Of a stretch of DNA of 64,000 nt, positions 1-11,442 are shown piece by piece (the stretch's first letter is position 1; every line of letters starts with the position of its first letter). The stretch lies in assembly GCF_009857445.1 (NCBI RefSeq), contig NZ_WWCN01000017.1, forward strand, positions 62,001-126,000. The letters run 5' to 3'. Origin of the DNA: Duganella flavida. Lineage in GTDB: Bacteria > Pseudomonadota > Gammaproteobacteria > Burkholderiales > Burkholderiaceae_D. Under the pieces are notes generated by a model. The model did no database searches. It was given only the letters and a program-made list of their open reading frames with translations, and was not told the origin of the DNA. A program made the translations under genes and the position numbers.

Positions 1-603
1 AATCCGCAATACATCCTGCGCGTCGGTACGGAAACGTTGTTGTTCTGGCTTCAACGGCTTTTCACCGAAGCCGGAATAACTATACAACACCGGCAGCATG
101 GTCATGCCGATTCCCGTCAAACGTGCGGCGGCAATGACACGTTCTGCCGTTTCGGCCGGACGCGGGTACATGGCGCCATCCGGCGCGCGTTGCACGTAAT
201 GGAATTCGCACAGCGAGGTGTAGCCATGGCGCAGGCATTCGCTAAACAGCTGCGCGGCGATGGCCTCGATATGCTCCGGCGTGATGTTGCGCGCGAAGCG
301 ATACATCAATTCGCGCCAGGTCCAGAAACTGTCCTTGCTGTCGCCGGCCTTCTCGGTGCGGCCACCCAGCGCGCGCTGGAAACTGTGCGAGTGCAGGTTG
401 ATCATGCCGGGCAGCGCATACTCCACGCGATCCACGTTAGCCAGCGAGACGCGCTGCGCAGCCGCGCCGAGCGCCGGGTCTACGGCCGCGTCGTCCGCAC
501 CCGCCGTCACCGCCGTGATTGCGCCGGACGCGTCCCACTCAATCAGCACATCTTTCGCCCAGCCATCGGGCAGCAGCGCATGGCGTGCAAACAGCTTGCT
601 CAT
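1..603 (-). CDS. hutF: Formimidoylglutamate deiminase, N-terminal part (cut by window edge)
   Basis: This is the first 201 residues of an amidohydrolase-superfamily enzyme that deiminates N-formimidoyl-L-glutamate to N-formyl-L-glutamate, the substrate of the HutG encoded next to it. The metal-binding motif NLHSHSFQRALGG is visible about 80 residues in, followed by the FWTWRELMYR stretch typical of HutF. The ATG at 603-601 overlaps the hutG stop by four bases (ATGA), so translation is probably coupled. The gene runs off the left edge, so its C-terminus and any hutI or further hut genes beyond it cannot be seen. HutF plus HutG indicates the five-step (two-enzyme deformylation) histidine pathway rather than the one-step HutG formiminoglutamase route. 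Confidence 0.9.
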   Translation of the reverse strand, partial: MSKLFARHALLPDGWAKDVLIEWDASGAITAVTAGADDAAVDPALGAAAQRVSLANVDRVEYALPGMINLHSHSFQRALGGRTEKAGDSKDSFWTWRELMYRFARNITPEHIEAIAAQLFSECLRHGYTSLCEFHYVQRAPDGAMYPRPAETAERVIAAARLTGIGMTMLPVLYSYSGFGEKPLKPEQQRFRTDAQDVLRI

Positions 604-1385
604 GCGCGTATCCAATCGGCAGCAGCCTGCATCATCGCGCGCAGCGGCTGCTGCACCTGCGCCGCCAGATCCGCACGATATCCATACGGCGCATCTTCAT
701 CCATATACGTCGACTGGCACATCTCCAGCTGAATCGCGTGGACGCCTTTTGCCGGCTCGCCGTAAAAGCGCGTGATATGCCCACCTTTGAAGCGGCCATT
801 GACCGCGACGGTGCAATCACCACCCTGCGCACTTGCCACAATCGCATTGCTCAAGCCAATATCGCAGCTCTTGCCATCCGCCGTACCAAAATTCAGATCC
901 GGCAGCTTGCCCTCAAAGAAGCGCGGCACATGCGAGGCGATGGAATGCGCATCCCACAACACCACGCGGCCATGCAGCGCCAGCAAGCGATCCAGTTCCG
1001 AACGCAGTTGATCGTGATACGGCTTCCAGTAAGCCTGCAAGCGGCGCTGCACTTCCGCTTCGTCTGGCGCGCGGCCGGGCAAGTACAGCGGCTCACGATG
1101 GAAAGTATCGACCGGGCACAAACCCGTCGTATCCTGCCCCGGATACAAATTCGTGTTTTCCGGCGGACGATTCAAATCAATCACATAGCGCGACCAGCGC
1201 GCCGACAGCGTCGACGCCCCCATCTCGCTTAAAAACTCATACAAACGAACCAGATGCCAGTCCGTGTCCTGCTTGTCGACAGCGGCCGGCGTCATCGACG
1301 CCAGCACATCATCGGGAATATCGGTGCCCACGTGCGGCATGGACACCAGCAAGGGAATACTGCCTGCTTTGAACTGATAGTCCAT
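600..1385 (-). CDS. hutG: N-formylglutamate deformylase
   Basis: Predicted 261-residue cytoplasmic hydrolase that releases formate from N-formyl-L-glutamate, giving glutamate as the last step of histidine breakdown. The protein has the family motifs VSMPHVGTDIP near the N-terminus and WDAHSI in the middle, and its length is normal. An upstream in-frame ATG at 1430 exists, but the ATG at 1385 has a strong AGGAGAG ribosome-binding site and gives the normal N-terminus MDYQFKAG, so that start is chosen. It lies 11 bp after hutH and overlaps hutF by four bases, inside the hutU-H-G-F operon. Confidence 0.93.
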   Translation of the reverse strand: MDYQFKAGSIPLLVSMPHVGTDIPDDVLASMTPAAVDKQDTDWHLVRLYEFLSEMGASTLSARWSRYVIDLNRPPENTNLYPGQDTTGLCPVDTFHREPLYLPGRAPDEAEVQRRLQAYWKPYHDQLRSELDRLLALHGRVVLWDAHSIASHVPRFFEGKLPDLNFGTADGKSCDIGLSNAIVASAQGGDCTVAVNGRFKGGHITRFYGEPAKGVHAIQLEMCQSTYMDEDAPYGYRADLAAQVQQPLRAMMQAAADWIRA

Positions 1386-1396
1386 GCTCTCTCCTC

Positions 1397-2946
1397 TTAC
1401 GGATGCAGCGTCGTGAACAGCTCTTTGCACGACGCGCTCAACTCACCGCGCATCACCATGCCCTTGGCTGCTTCGATATCCGGCGCGAAGAAGCGGTCCT
1501 GATCGAAGAACGGCACCTTCTGGCGCAGCTGCTCGTGCACATGCTCCAGATGCGGCGAGGTAGTCAGCGGACGATGGAAATCAATACCCTGCGCTGCAGC
1601 CAGCAACTCAATGCCGATGATGACAGCAGTGTTCTGCGCCATATCATCCAGACGGCGCGCAGCATAAGTCGCCATACTGACGTGGTCTTCCTGGTTAGCC
1701 GAAGTAGGAATCGTGTCAACGCTGCCCGGGTGCGCAATCGACTTATTCTCCGACGCCAGCGCCGCAGCGGTAACGTGCGCAATCATGAAGCCCGAGTTCA
1801 CTCCCGGATCACGCACCAGGAACGGCGGCAGGCCAGACAAGGTCGCGTCGATCAGCAACGAGATGCGGCGCTCCGAAATCGAGCCGATTTCCGCAATAGC
1901 CAGCGCCAGCGTGTCGGCGGCAAATGCGACCGGCTCGGCGTGGAAGTTACCGCCCGAGACCACCACCGACAGCTCGCCATCCTTGAACAGCAGCGGATTG
2001 TCAGTCACCGCATTCGCTTCAATCAGCAGCGTGCGTGCGGCGTTGTTGATAATGTCCCAGCATGCGCCCATGACTTGCGGCTGGCAGCGCAGGCAGTAAG
2101 GATCTTGCACGCGCTCGTCGCCCACCAGATGCGATGCGCGGATCGCGCTGTTCGATACCAGCTGGCGATAAATCGCGGCAGCAGCGATCTGGCCCGGCTG
2201 GCCGCGCACTTCGTGCACGCGCGCGTCGAACGGCGAATCCGAACCCTTGGCCGCATCCAGCGACAGCGCACCGGACACCATGCCCGCTTCCAGCAGACGC
2301 TCGGCCATGAACAGGCCATGCAGCGCCAGCGCCGCCGACACCTGCGTGCCGTTAATCAGCGCCAGGCCTTCTTTCGCGGCCAGCACCACCGGTTCGATGC
2401 CTGCGGCCTTCAGCGCAGCGGTAGCTTCCATCAGCTCACCATTGACGCGCACCTGGCCAACGCCAAGAATCGCCAGCGTCATATGCGACAGCGGCGCCAG
2501 ATCGCCCGACGCGCCGACCGAACCCTTGGCCGGAATGGCAGGCATGATGCCCGCGTTGTAAATCGCAATCAGCGTATCGATAATCAGCGGACGCACACCC
2601 GAGAAGCCGCGCGCCAAGCTGCCGATTTTCATCAGGATAATCAGGCGGCACACAGCATCCGACACCAGCTCGCCGGTACCCACCGAGTGCGACAAGATCA
2701 GGTTGCGCTGCAGCTGCTCCAGCTTTTCATCCGGGATGCGCGTCTTGGCCAGCAGGCCAAAGCCGGTGTTGATGCCGTAAGCCGCATCGCCCTTGGCGAC
2801 AATCGCCTGCACAGCGGCAGCCGAAGCTTCGATCACAGGATAGGCATCTGGCGCCAGCGCCAGTGGGCCTGCTGCGTTCCACACGGAGCGCAGGTCGGAG
2901 AGCGTCATTGCGCCCGGTTTCAGGATAAAGGTCATATCGGTACTCA

Positions 2947-2947
<1 letters not shown>
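1397..2947 (-). CDS. hutH: Histidine ammonia-lyase (histidase)
   Basis: A 516-residue lyase that converts L-histidine to urocanate and ammonia, the first step of histidine use. The Ala-Ser-Gly triad that self-cyclises to the MIO cofactor is visible at residues 146-148 in [14 protein letters not shown]. Other family stretches include YGINTGFG near residue 57 and the conserved QEDHVSM segment towards the C-terminus. The start codon shares one base with the hutU stop (TAATG), a classic coupling arrangement. Expression should follow the HutC-controlled promoter in front of hutU. Confidence 0.97.
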
Positions 2948-4650
<1,703 letters not shown>

Positions 4651-4688
4651 AAGTGGCTCCTACGGCGAGTTTGAGTGAATATGCTCGC

Positions 4689-4717
4689 AGCATAAGTTGT
4701 ATATACAACCAAGTCAA
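4689..4717 (-). promoter_or_regulatory. Promoter of the hut operon
   Basis: On the minus strand TTGACT (4717-4712) and TATGCT (4694-4689) are separated by exactly 17 bp, about 40 bp in front of the hutU start. The spacer is almost wholly occupied by the 14-bp palindrome annotated separately. Repressor bound there would block RNA polymerase directly. Consensus match and position are seen; activity is inferred. Confidence 0.7.
4696..4709. promoter_or_regulatory. HutC-type operator palindrome
   Basis: GTTGTATATACAAC is a perfect 14-bp inverted repeat. TTGTATATACAA-like sites are the known targets of HutC, the GntR-family repressor that responds to urocanate. It sits between the -35 and -10 boxes of the hutU promoter, and a HutC homologue is encoded at 19637-20359. 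It also lies in the divergent region ahead of the permease at 4812, so it could act on that gene too. Confidence 0.8.
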
Positions 4718-4811
4718 CCGCTTTTTTCTATCGCGTGCGGATAAACCGGGACGGCACTTTTAGCGGCTTAATGGTAGTGACATGATATGCCTGCCCGCCG
4801 ATAATCGAAGG

Positions 4812-6134
4812 ATGAATACACCCGCCGACGCCGCAGAAAACCACAGTTTCGCCCTCAACGCCGTTCCCGAAGCGGAACGCAAAAGCTGGAAGGCCATCAC
4901 GCTTATCATGATGGCAATGGGCATGGACCTATCAGGCCTGTTCCTCGGCATGGCGCTCGCCAACGGCATGACGCTTTACACTGCCATCGCCGCCGTGCTG
5001 GCCGGCTCGCTGCTACTGGGTGCATTGGGCATGGTGTGCGCGGTGGTGGGCGCGCGTAGCGGCTTCAGTTCTGCGATGGTGTCCAGTTTTACGTTCGGCG
5101 AACAAGGCTCGCGCCTCGTGGCGCTGATTATGGGATTGAGCATGCTGGGATGGTTCTCGGTGCAGGCGGGCTTCCTCGGCCAGAACTTGGCGGCAGCGTT
5201 TGCGCTGTTTGATTTGCACGTGCCAGCCACGCTGTTGTCAGGCATCGCTGGCGTGCTGCTGACGTGGACCGCGATGTATGGCTTCGGCGCGATCGAGCGC
5301 CTGTCGCGCTTTTCCGTCCCGCTGATGGTGATCCTGTTAAGCGGCGCGGTAGTGCTGCAGTTGATGAATCTCGGACCAGCAGTGGAGCGCCCTGCCACCA
5401 CGCATATCAGTTTCGTCTCCGCGATCAGCTTTGTGATCGGCGCTTTTGTGGCGGGCATTTCCTCGTTCCCGGATTTGTCGCGCTACGCCCGCACTAGCAA
5501 GGACGCCATGCTCGGCGCCTTCCTCGGCCTCTTGATCGGGAATAGCCTGACGCTGGTGGTGGCCGTGTTCCTCGCAAAATACACCGGCGAGGCGGACCTG
5601 GTGCACCTGTTCGCGCGCTTGCACATGGGCGTATTCGCGGTACTGGTCATGGTGATGGTGCAGTGGACCACCAACACCGGCAACCTGTATTCATCCAGCC
5701 TGTCGTTTGCGGTGGTTCTGCACGGCGTGAAGATTCCGCACGCAGCATTCGTCATTGTGATCGGCGTGATCGGCACCGCGCTGGCAGTGGCAGGCATTGC
5801 TGATGCCTTCCTCGGCTTCCTGCTGGTGCTGTCGATTCCGATTGCGCCGATTGGCGGCGCTTACAGCGGCCGCTTCTTCGTGGTCCTGCGCAGCAAGCTG
5901 CCTGCTGCGCCGCCGGCGGTAGTGCCGACCACGATTCTGGCCTGGGCCAGCGGCACGCTGGTGTCGTTCATGACGACGCCGTACAACCCAGCAGAAAATA
6001 TCTACGGTTTGAACTTGTTCTCGCTGACCACCGTGCCACCACTGGACGGCTTCCTTATCGCGTTCATCGTCGCCAGCCTGCCGGCGCTACGTGCGCTGCA
6101 AACGCGCCAGCTTGACGGCAAGGTGCATGGATAA
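4812..6134 (+). CDS. NCS1-family permease (CodB-like purine/cytosine/hydantoin transporter)
   Basis: A roughly 440-residue inner-membrane protein with about 12 hydrophobic segments. Its N-terminus (NAVPEAERKSWKAITLIMM) and internal GAFVAGISSFPDLSRYAR and VQWTTNTGNLYSSSLS segments resemble the CodB branch of the nucleobase:cation symporter-1 family, which carries cytosine, purines, allantoin or hydantoins. The ATG at 4812 is preferred because it gives a family-like N-terminus; ATG 4782 is also in frame and neither has a good ribosome-binding site. It is divergent from hutU across the HutC operator and convergent with the PucR regulator, overlapping its end by 48 bp. The substrate could be histidine or urocanate, or the cyclic compound handled by the cluster at 6087-14288. 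Confidence 0.8.
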   Translation: MNTPADAAENHSFALNAVPEAERKSWKAITLIMMAMGMDLSGLFLGMALANGMTLYTAIAAVLAGSLLLGALGMVCAVVGARSGFSSAMVSSFTFGEQGSRLVALIMGLSMLGWFSVQAGFLGQNLAAAFALFDLHVPATLLSGIAGVLLTWTAMYGFGAIERLSRFSVPLMVILLSGAVVLQLMNLGPAVERPATTHISFVSAISFVIGAFVAGISSFPDLSRYARTSKDAMLGAFLGLLIGNSLTLVVAVFLAKYTGEADLVHLFARLHMGVFAVLVMVMVQWTTNTGNLYSSSLSFAVVLHGVKIPHAAFVIVIGVIGTALAVAGIADAFLGFLLVLSIPIAPIGGAYSGRFFVVLRSKLPAAPPAVVPTTILAWASGTLVSFMTTPYNPAENIYGLNLFSLTTVPPLDGFLIAFIVASLPALRALQTRQLDGKVHG

Positions 6135-7658
6135 GCGATGTTCGGATTTCAAAGGATCGATGCCGAGCAAGGTGGTGATGCGGTCAATGCGGTACTTCAG
6201 CGTCTTGGGATGAATGCCCAGCAGGCGCGCGGTCTGCTTCTGCGATTCGCCGCTGTCGAGGAACACATCCAGCGTGGTGACGAGATCCGCGCGCTGCGCC
6301 TCCGCCGTCATCAGCGCGCCGATGACTTTGCGCTGCCATGCCTGCACGTTGTCACTGGCGCCGAATTGCAGCAACAGCGCGGAGAGCGCCACGCGTTCGT
6401 ATTCCACGATCACACCCAGTTCCGGCAGCGAAGCCGCCACCGCAATTGCGGCATCGGCTTGCGTCAGGCTGGTTTGCAAGCCATGCAGCGCTTCCGCCGC
6501 CGAGCCTATGCCCACGCGGCAATGCCAGCCGGTGTTATCCAGCGCGCGGTCGACGATTTCACCGAGGCGTTTTTTTAGTTTGGGCAGGTGCTTGTCAGTG
6601 CCATCGCTAGGCAGGTAAGTCAGGCCACCATTCAGCATGGCGGCCGCGCCGGCGCGGTCCCACTCCGACAGCATGCGGATGCAGGCGCGCAGGATGCTGT
6701 TGCGCTGCGTGTGCAGGTCTACATCACTGATCGCCGCGCCATTTGCGGGCGTGAGGCGGATGCGCACCGCAATGCGCGCGTGCTCGATGGACCAGCCCAA
6801 GGCTGCTGCACGCGGGATCAAGGCGCGGCTGGCTTCCGCATCGGTGCTGGCGACGATCACCTCCAGCAGCTCTTCCTTCATGCGCACGTCGGCCTGGCCG
6901 CGTGAGCGCTGCTGGAACACTTCCAGCGCAATCGCGCTGCGGGCTTCGTTGAAGGTGACTTCGTCCAGCGGCGACAGAGGCTCCTTGCCGATGGCAGCGA
7001 TCAGCCATTCGGTGCCATGCAGCGGCACCATCCACCAGCCATCGTCGGCGCATGGCGCGGTGACGGCCAGCAGGCGTTCGTTGGGCGGCGGTGTGAGGCC
7101 GGTCCAGGCATGGCTCCAGCCCATCAGCCCATCCCAGCGGCCAACGACAGCGACAGCGCGCCCAGTCAGCGAGGAAACCGCATCCAGCACGCCATTCAGG
7201 CCACCGCCAGCGAGCGTGATTTCAGAAAGGCGGCGATGCACCGCCAGCGCGTGATGGAGTTTGAAAGATTCGTCTTGCAGTAAAGCGCCCGACAGCGGCG
7301 CGATGATCTGGTGGTAGAACAGGTTGCCCGGCACCTCGATAATGGGCAGGCCCACGCGCTCGGCGCAGGCCAGCAACGGAGCACTGAGCGGTACGATCAC
7401 ACCTTCCTGGAACAGCACCGCAGCGCAGCCGGCTTGCGCCAGCATTTCGATCAGGGCGATCTGGCGCTGCACGTCGTTGCCAACGAAGGCGAAGGTAGAG
7501 AGGAACAGGTGGTTGCGGACTTCGAACTCCTCGCCCTCCACCACCACTTCCAACACGTTGATATGCTCAACCGGGCGGTCCAGATGCTGGACCCCGGACA
7601 GTATCCGGCAGTGGCGCAGCACATCCATGCGGAGCACCTGCCTGACACTTAACGCCAT
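6087..7658 (-). CDS. PucR-family transcriptional regulator
   Basis: A 523-residue regulator with an N-terminal PucR-type sensing domain (starting MALSVRQVLRMDVLRHCRIL), a GGDEF-like middle region and a C-terminal helix-turn-helix reading QKQTARLLGIHPKTLKYRID. PucR proteins commonly control purine, allantoin or other nitrogen-ring catabolism. The ATG at 7658 is chosen over one four codons upstream because GGAGG lies five bases ahead of it. It follows the TonB receptor by 39 bp and is probably the last gene of that unit, so it is the likely local regulator of the hydantoinase/DUF917 cluster and perhaps of the permease. Confidence 0.87.
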   Translation of the reverse strand: MALSVRQVLRMDVLRHCRILSGVQHLDRPVEHINVLEVVVEGEEFEVRNHLFLSTFAFVGNDVQRQIALIEMLAQAGCAAVLFQEGVIVPLSAPLLACAERVGLPIIEVPGNLFYHQIIAPLSGALLQDESFKLHHALAVHRRLSEITLAGGGLNGVLDAVSSLTGRAVAVVGRWDGLMGWSHAWTGLTPPPNERLLAVTAPCADDGWWMVPLHGTEWLIAAIGKEPLSPLDEVTFNEARSAIALEVFQQRSRGQADVRMKEELLEVIVASTDAEASRALIPRAAALGWSIEHARIAVRIRLTPANGAAISDVDLHTQRNSILRACIRMLSEWDRAGAAAMLNGGLTYLPSDGTDKHLPKLKKRLGEIVDRALDNTGWHCRVGIGSAAEALHGLQTSLTQADAAIAVAASLPELGVIVEYERVALSALLLQFGASDNVQAWQRKVIGALMTAEAQRADLVTTLDVFLDSGESQKQTARLLGIHPKTLKYRIDRITTLLGIDPLKSEHRLSMHLAVKLARLQRT

Positions 7659-7697
7659 TGCAACCTCCAATATAAGACTATGCTCCTATTGTAGCGT

Positions 7698-9827
7698 TTA
7701 GAAGCGAATCGTCGACTCAATACCGAAGGTACGCGGCGGCGCCAGCGAGCCGGTATCGATACCGGCCGGTGAACCAAAGTACTTGGCCGAACCATAATCC
7801 GAGTAGTAGCGTGCATTGGTCAGGTTACGGCCCGCGAACATCACCGACCACTTATCGTTCACATCGCGCAAGCCAAACCGCAGGCCCACCAAATTCTGCG
7901 ACGGCGACTGCGCCACATTATCCGGATCCCAGTACTTCTTGCTGCGATGCTCATAGTCCGCACGCACAAAGCCGTTGATGCGGTCAAACGCAGGCCACTC
8001 GCGCTGCACGCCCAGCGTGAACTTCCACGGCGTGGCGTTTGGCGTGTAATTGCCCACCGCCGCCGGCTCCTTGCTGTCGGATTTGATTTTGCTCAGCGTG
8101 ACACCAAGACCACCATCCACCGTCAGGCCCTTGATCACCAGCCAGTTGAAGTCCACATCCGCGCCATTCATGCGCACCTTCTCGATATTGCTGATAACCT
8201 GCGCCGCCGTGTTGGTCACGTAGAAGAACTGATAGTCCTTGGATTCCGACGTGAACAGCGCCACGTTGAAAAACAGGCGGCGGTTGAACAGCGTCGATTT
8301 CAAACCTGCTTCCAGGTTCTTCAAAGTCTCCGGACGGAAGCCGCTGTAGCCCGGCGCATTGAAACCGCCGGAACGGAAGCCGGTGCTGTAGGTCACGTAG
8401 CCCAATTCATCAGGCGTGAACTTCTGCGTTACCGTCACCTTCGGCTGCCAGTTGCTGAACGTGGCGGCACGCTGCGAACCGTCACTCAAGTCCGTCTGCT
8501 TGCGCTGGTCGCGGTCATAGCGCAGCGCGGCGGCGATGGTGGTTTGCGGCGTGATGTCGTAATCGATCTGGCCAAACACCGCGCTGGCCGCGTTGTCGTC
8601 CACACCGTCCTGCACGAACATGCTTAACGAAGGATCGTGGAACTGCGCTAGCGATCCGTTTAGATCGATAAAGCTGTTGCTGTACAGGTGACGATCCGTG
8701 TGCAGATAGTAGGCGCCGCCGATCCAGCGCAACGGCTGGTCGCCCGGCGAAGTAATGCGCAGTTCCTGGCTCTTCATGCGCACCGACAGGTCTTGCCCTT
8801 GCCCGAACTGTGTACGCGGTGGCAGGTCGAACCACGCCGGGTCGCCTAGCACACCCATTTCCGGATCGTTCGCATTGGTGAAATCGAGATCGCCGCGATA
8901 ACGCTCGATCAGATTGGTGTATGACGAAATCGCCGTCACCGTGCCGATGGCGGTGTCCCAATCGAATTTCAGGCTGGCGTCCGAGGTGCGGCCCTTGGTG
9001 GAGCCAAGTAAATTGGAGGTCGGCGAAGTAATCGTCTGCGGGCCACTGTTGCGAATCACGCTATCCCATACCGCACCGGCCGAAATGTCAGTGTACGATG
9101 CGCGCAGGTCAATCTTCAGATCCGGCGAGGCGTTGTACAGCAGCTTGCCGCGCACCGAGTTATCGTGATCGACAAAGTCGGACTTGGTGTTGAGGTAAGT
9201 GTTGTTGATCAGGCCATCGGACTTCTTGCCTTGTGCGACAAGGCGGAACAGCAGCTTGTCCTCAACGATAGCACCGCTCACGCCCGCCGTGGCGCTGCGC
9301 GTATTGCCGTTGCCGATATCGAGACCGGCAAAGCCTTCGGTCTTATTGCCTGGATTTTTGGTGTCAATGACGATGGCGCCACCAATCGCGTTGCGACCAT
9401 ATAGCGCGCCCTGCGGACCTTTCAGCACTTCGATGCGCTGAATGTCGAACAGGTTCATTTTCAGCTGCTTCTGGTTACTCTGCGGGACGCCGTCCACCAC
9501 CACCGCCACTGGCGAATCAGCATTGTTAATCTGGTTCACGCCGCGAATCGCGACGAAGGAGTTCCCGTAGGTATAGGAGTTCTCGAACGAGACGTTGGGC
9601 GTCATGTTGATGAAGTCCTGCGTGGTCTTGATGCCGGCGTCTTCCACCTGTTTCGAGGTGAAAGCCTTGACCGACACCGGCACTTCCTGCAAAGGCTCGG
9701 CGCGTTTTTGCGCGGTGACGATGACCTTCTCCAGCTGCACTTCTTCCTGCGCGATGGCAGCGCCGCTGACCAGCAAGGCAATCGCCAGCGGGACAGGCTT
9801 CAAACAATGATGCGAACAAGCTCCCAT
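7698..9827 (-). CDS. TonB-dependent outer-membrane receptor
   Basis: A 709-residue outer-membrane receptor. A signal peptide ends near AIAQEE, followed by a TonB-box/plug start EKVIVTAQKRAEPLQEVPVS, the plug motif VLKGPQGALYGRNAIGGAI, and a long beta-barrel that ends in Phe (ESTIRF) as needed for barrel insertion. GAGGGAGAG lies seven bases before the ATG. The architecture belongs to the broad group of receptors with VTAQKR-type boxes that import bulky or scarce nutrients. The neighbours (hydantoinase-like protein, DUF917, amidohydrolase, PucR) suggest it imports the substrate of that pathway rather than iron; the ligand is unknown. Confidence 0.92.
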   Translation of the reverse strand: MGACSHHCLKPVPLAIALLVSGAAIAQEEVQLEKVIVTAQKRAEPLQEVPVSVKAFTSKQVEDAGIKTTQDFINMTPNVSFENSYTYGNSFVAIRGVNQINNADSPVAVVVDGVPQSNQKQLKMNLFDIQRIEVLKGPQGALYGRNAIGGAIVIDTKNPGNKTEGFAGLDIGNGNTRSATAGVSGAIVEDKLLFRLVAQGKKSDGLINNTYLNTKSDFVDHDNSVRGKLLYNASPDLKIDLRASYTDISAGAVWDSVIRNSGPQTITSPTSNLLGSTKGRTSDASLKFDWDTAIGTVTAISSYTNLIERYRGDLDFTNANDPEMGVLGDPAWFDLPPRTQFGQGQDLSVRMKSQELRITSPGDQPLRWIGGAYYLHTDRHLYSNSFIDLNGSLAQFHDPSLSMFVQDGVDDNAASAVFGQIDYDITPQTTIAAALRYDRDQRKQTDLSDGSQRAATFSNWQPKVTVTQKFTPDELGYVTYSTGFRSGGFNAPGYSGFRPETLKNLEAGLKSTLFNRRLFFNVALFTSESKDYQFFYVTNTAAQVISNIEKVRMNGADVDFNWLVIKGLTVDGGLGVTLSKIKSDSKEPAAVGNYTPNATPWKFTLGVQREWPAFDRINGFVRADYEHRSKKYWDPDNVAQSPSQNLVGLRFGLRDVNDKWSVMFAGRNLTNARYYSDYGSAKYFGSPAGIDTGSLAPPRTFGIESTIRF

Positions 9828-9872
9828 ACAAAAACTCTCCCTCAGTCAGATTTGAAATTTTTTATGCAATGC

Positions 9873-11429
9873 TCAACAGACCAACGGTCCTGCTGCCTTC
9901 AGCCGCACGCGGCATGCGTTGCCCGGCAGGTAGGCCAGCGGTGTCACTTCTTCTGCGATGATGCGCACGGCGTTGGGTTGCGCGCCTGCTTCCACGGCTT
10001 GCGCCAGCACGCGCGAACGCAGCGCAGCCAGCGTGGTGTCACGTTCTCCTTGCGGCACCTGCACGATCTGGTCGATCTCGCCGCTGATTTCTGCAATGGC
10101 CACGCCGATGGCATTGGCCGCGCCAAAGTGCGGCGGACGAATCACCTCCGATGTGCCTTGCAGCGCATCCGGCAGCAACAGGCTGCCGCCGCCGACTAGC
10201 ACCACCGGCACGCCGGCCGAACCAACCTTCATGCGGTCGATGCCCTCTTCAATGCGCTCCACCATCACGGCGTAGGCCTGCTGACAGAAGGCCAGTGGCG
10301 AGCGCACCGGATGCGGCGCCAGAGCCGGCATAGCTTCCACGGCGGTGGCGACGTCGGTCAGTGTCAACGTATCACCGCCAAAGATCTGCGCCATCTCATT
10401 CAGCTTGTAGCCAACGCTGTCCGGTCCCAGCGTGACGGCATCGCCCATCGCGCGCACGATAGTGCCGCCGCCGACGCCAATGGCGAGGATGTCCGGCATG
10501 CGCAAGTTCAGGCGCGCACCGCCGATTTCCACTGCCGATGCGGATTCTCGCGGGAAGCCGTCGATCAAGGCGCCGATATCCGACGTGGTACCGCCCACGT
10601 CCACCACCAGCGCGTCTTTGAGGCCGGAGAGGAAGGCTGCCCCGCGCAGCGAATTGGTCGGGCCGCAGCCCAGCGTCATGATCGGATAGGATTCCGCCAG
10701 TTCCAGCGACATCAAGGTGCCGTCGTTCTGGCCGAGGTAAGAACGTGCATGGCCAAGACCCGCCTGCGATAGTGCATCGCGGAAGCCGCCGATAGCGCGC
10801 CGCGCCACCACGCCCAATGCCGCGTTCAGGATCGCCGCGTTCTCGCGTTCCAGCAGGCCCACGCTACCGATTTCGGACGACAGCGTGACGGCAATACCGG
10901 AACCCAGTTCATCGCGCACCCACTGCGCCGCCTGCGCTTCCTGCTTGCCGCTGATCGGCGAGAACACGCCGCATACCGCCACTGCATCGATTTCACCACG
11001 CCACGAGCGCAGCGCGGCACGGATCTCCTGCTCGTCCAATTCGGCCAGCACGCGGCCATCGTACTCGTAACCGCCGCACACAATCGCATACTTCAGCGGC
11101 ACTGCCGCTACCAAATCCTGCGGCCAGCCAGCTTGCGGTGGGATCGCCAGCGTGGCCGGTGCGGCCAAGCGCAGCAAGCCGACGCGCTGCAAATGCTGGC
11201 GCTCCACCAGCGCGTTGGTGCAGTGGGTAGTGCCCAGCATCGCAAGGCCGATCTGCTCACGCGGCACCGACAGCGGGCTATCCAGCACCGTGGCAATCGC
11301 TTGTTCAATCCCACGCATCACGTCGGGCGTGGTGCGCACCTTGGCCGTGGCCAGACAGTTCAGCTGCGGGTCCAGCAGCGCCGCGTCGGTATGCGTGCCG
11401 CCAACGTCTACGCCAATTCGATAGGTCAT
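9873..11429 (-). CDS. Hydantoinase/oxoprolinase family protein (HyuA-like)
   Basis: A 518-residue protein of the hydantoinase A / 5-oxoprolinase N-domain family, which opens cyclic amides, usually using ATP. The N-terminal YRIGVDVGGTHTDAALLD and internal LVVDVGGTTSDIGAL are phosphate-binding motifs of the actin-like ATPase fold. GGGTIVRA follows. It is shorter than full HyuA because it pairs with a separate DUF917 protein encoded just upstream (13-bp gap), an arrangement recurrent in this family. The start has GAGGTAAGC immediately upstream. The substrate is not predictable; hydantoins, 5-oxoproline-like lactams or related ureides are possible. Confidence 0.85.
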   Translation of the reverse strand: MTYRIGVDVGGTHTDAALLDPQLNCLATAKVRTTPDVMRGIEQAIATVLDSPLSVPREQIGLAMLGTTHCTNALVERQHLQRVGLLRLAAPATLAIPPQAGWPQDLVAAVPLKYAIVCGGYEYDGRVLAELDEQEIRAALRSWRGEIDAVAVCGVFSPISGKQEAQAAQWVRDELGSGIAVTLSSEIGSVGLLERENAAILNAALGVVARRAIGGFRDALSQAGLGHARSYLGQNDGTLMSLELAESYPIMTLGCGPTNSLRGAAFLSGLKDALVVDVGGTTSDIGALIDGFPRESASAVEIGGARLNLRMPDILAIGVGGGTIVRAMGDAVTLGPDSVGYKLNEMAQIFGGDTLTLTDVATAVEAMPALAPHPVRSPLAFCQQAYAVMVERIEEGIDRMKVGSAGVPVVLVGGGSLLLPDALQGTSEVIRPPHFGAANAIGVAIAEISGEIDQIVQVPQGERDTTLAALRSRVLAQAVEAGAQPNAVRIIAEEVTPLAYLPGNACRVRLKAAGPLVC

Positions 11430-11442
11430 GCTTACCTCAACA

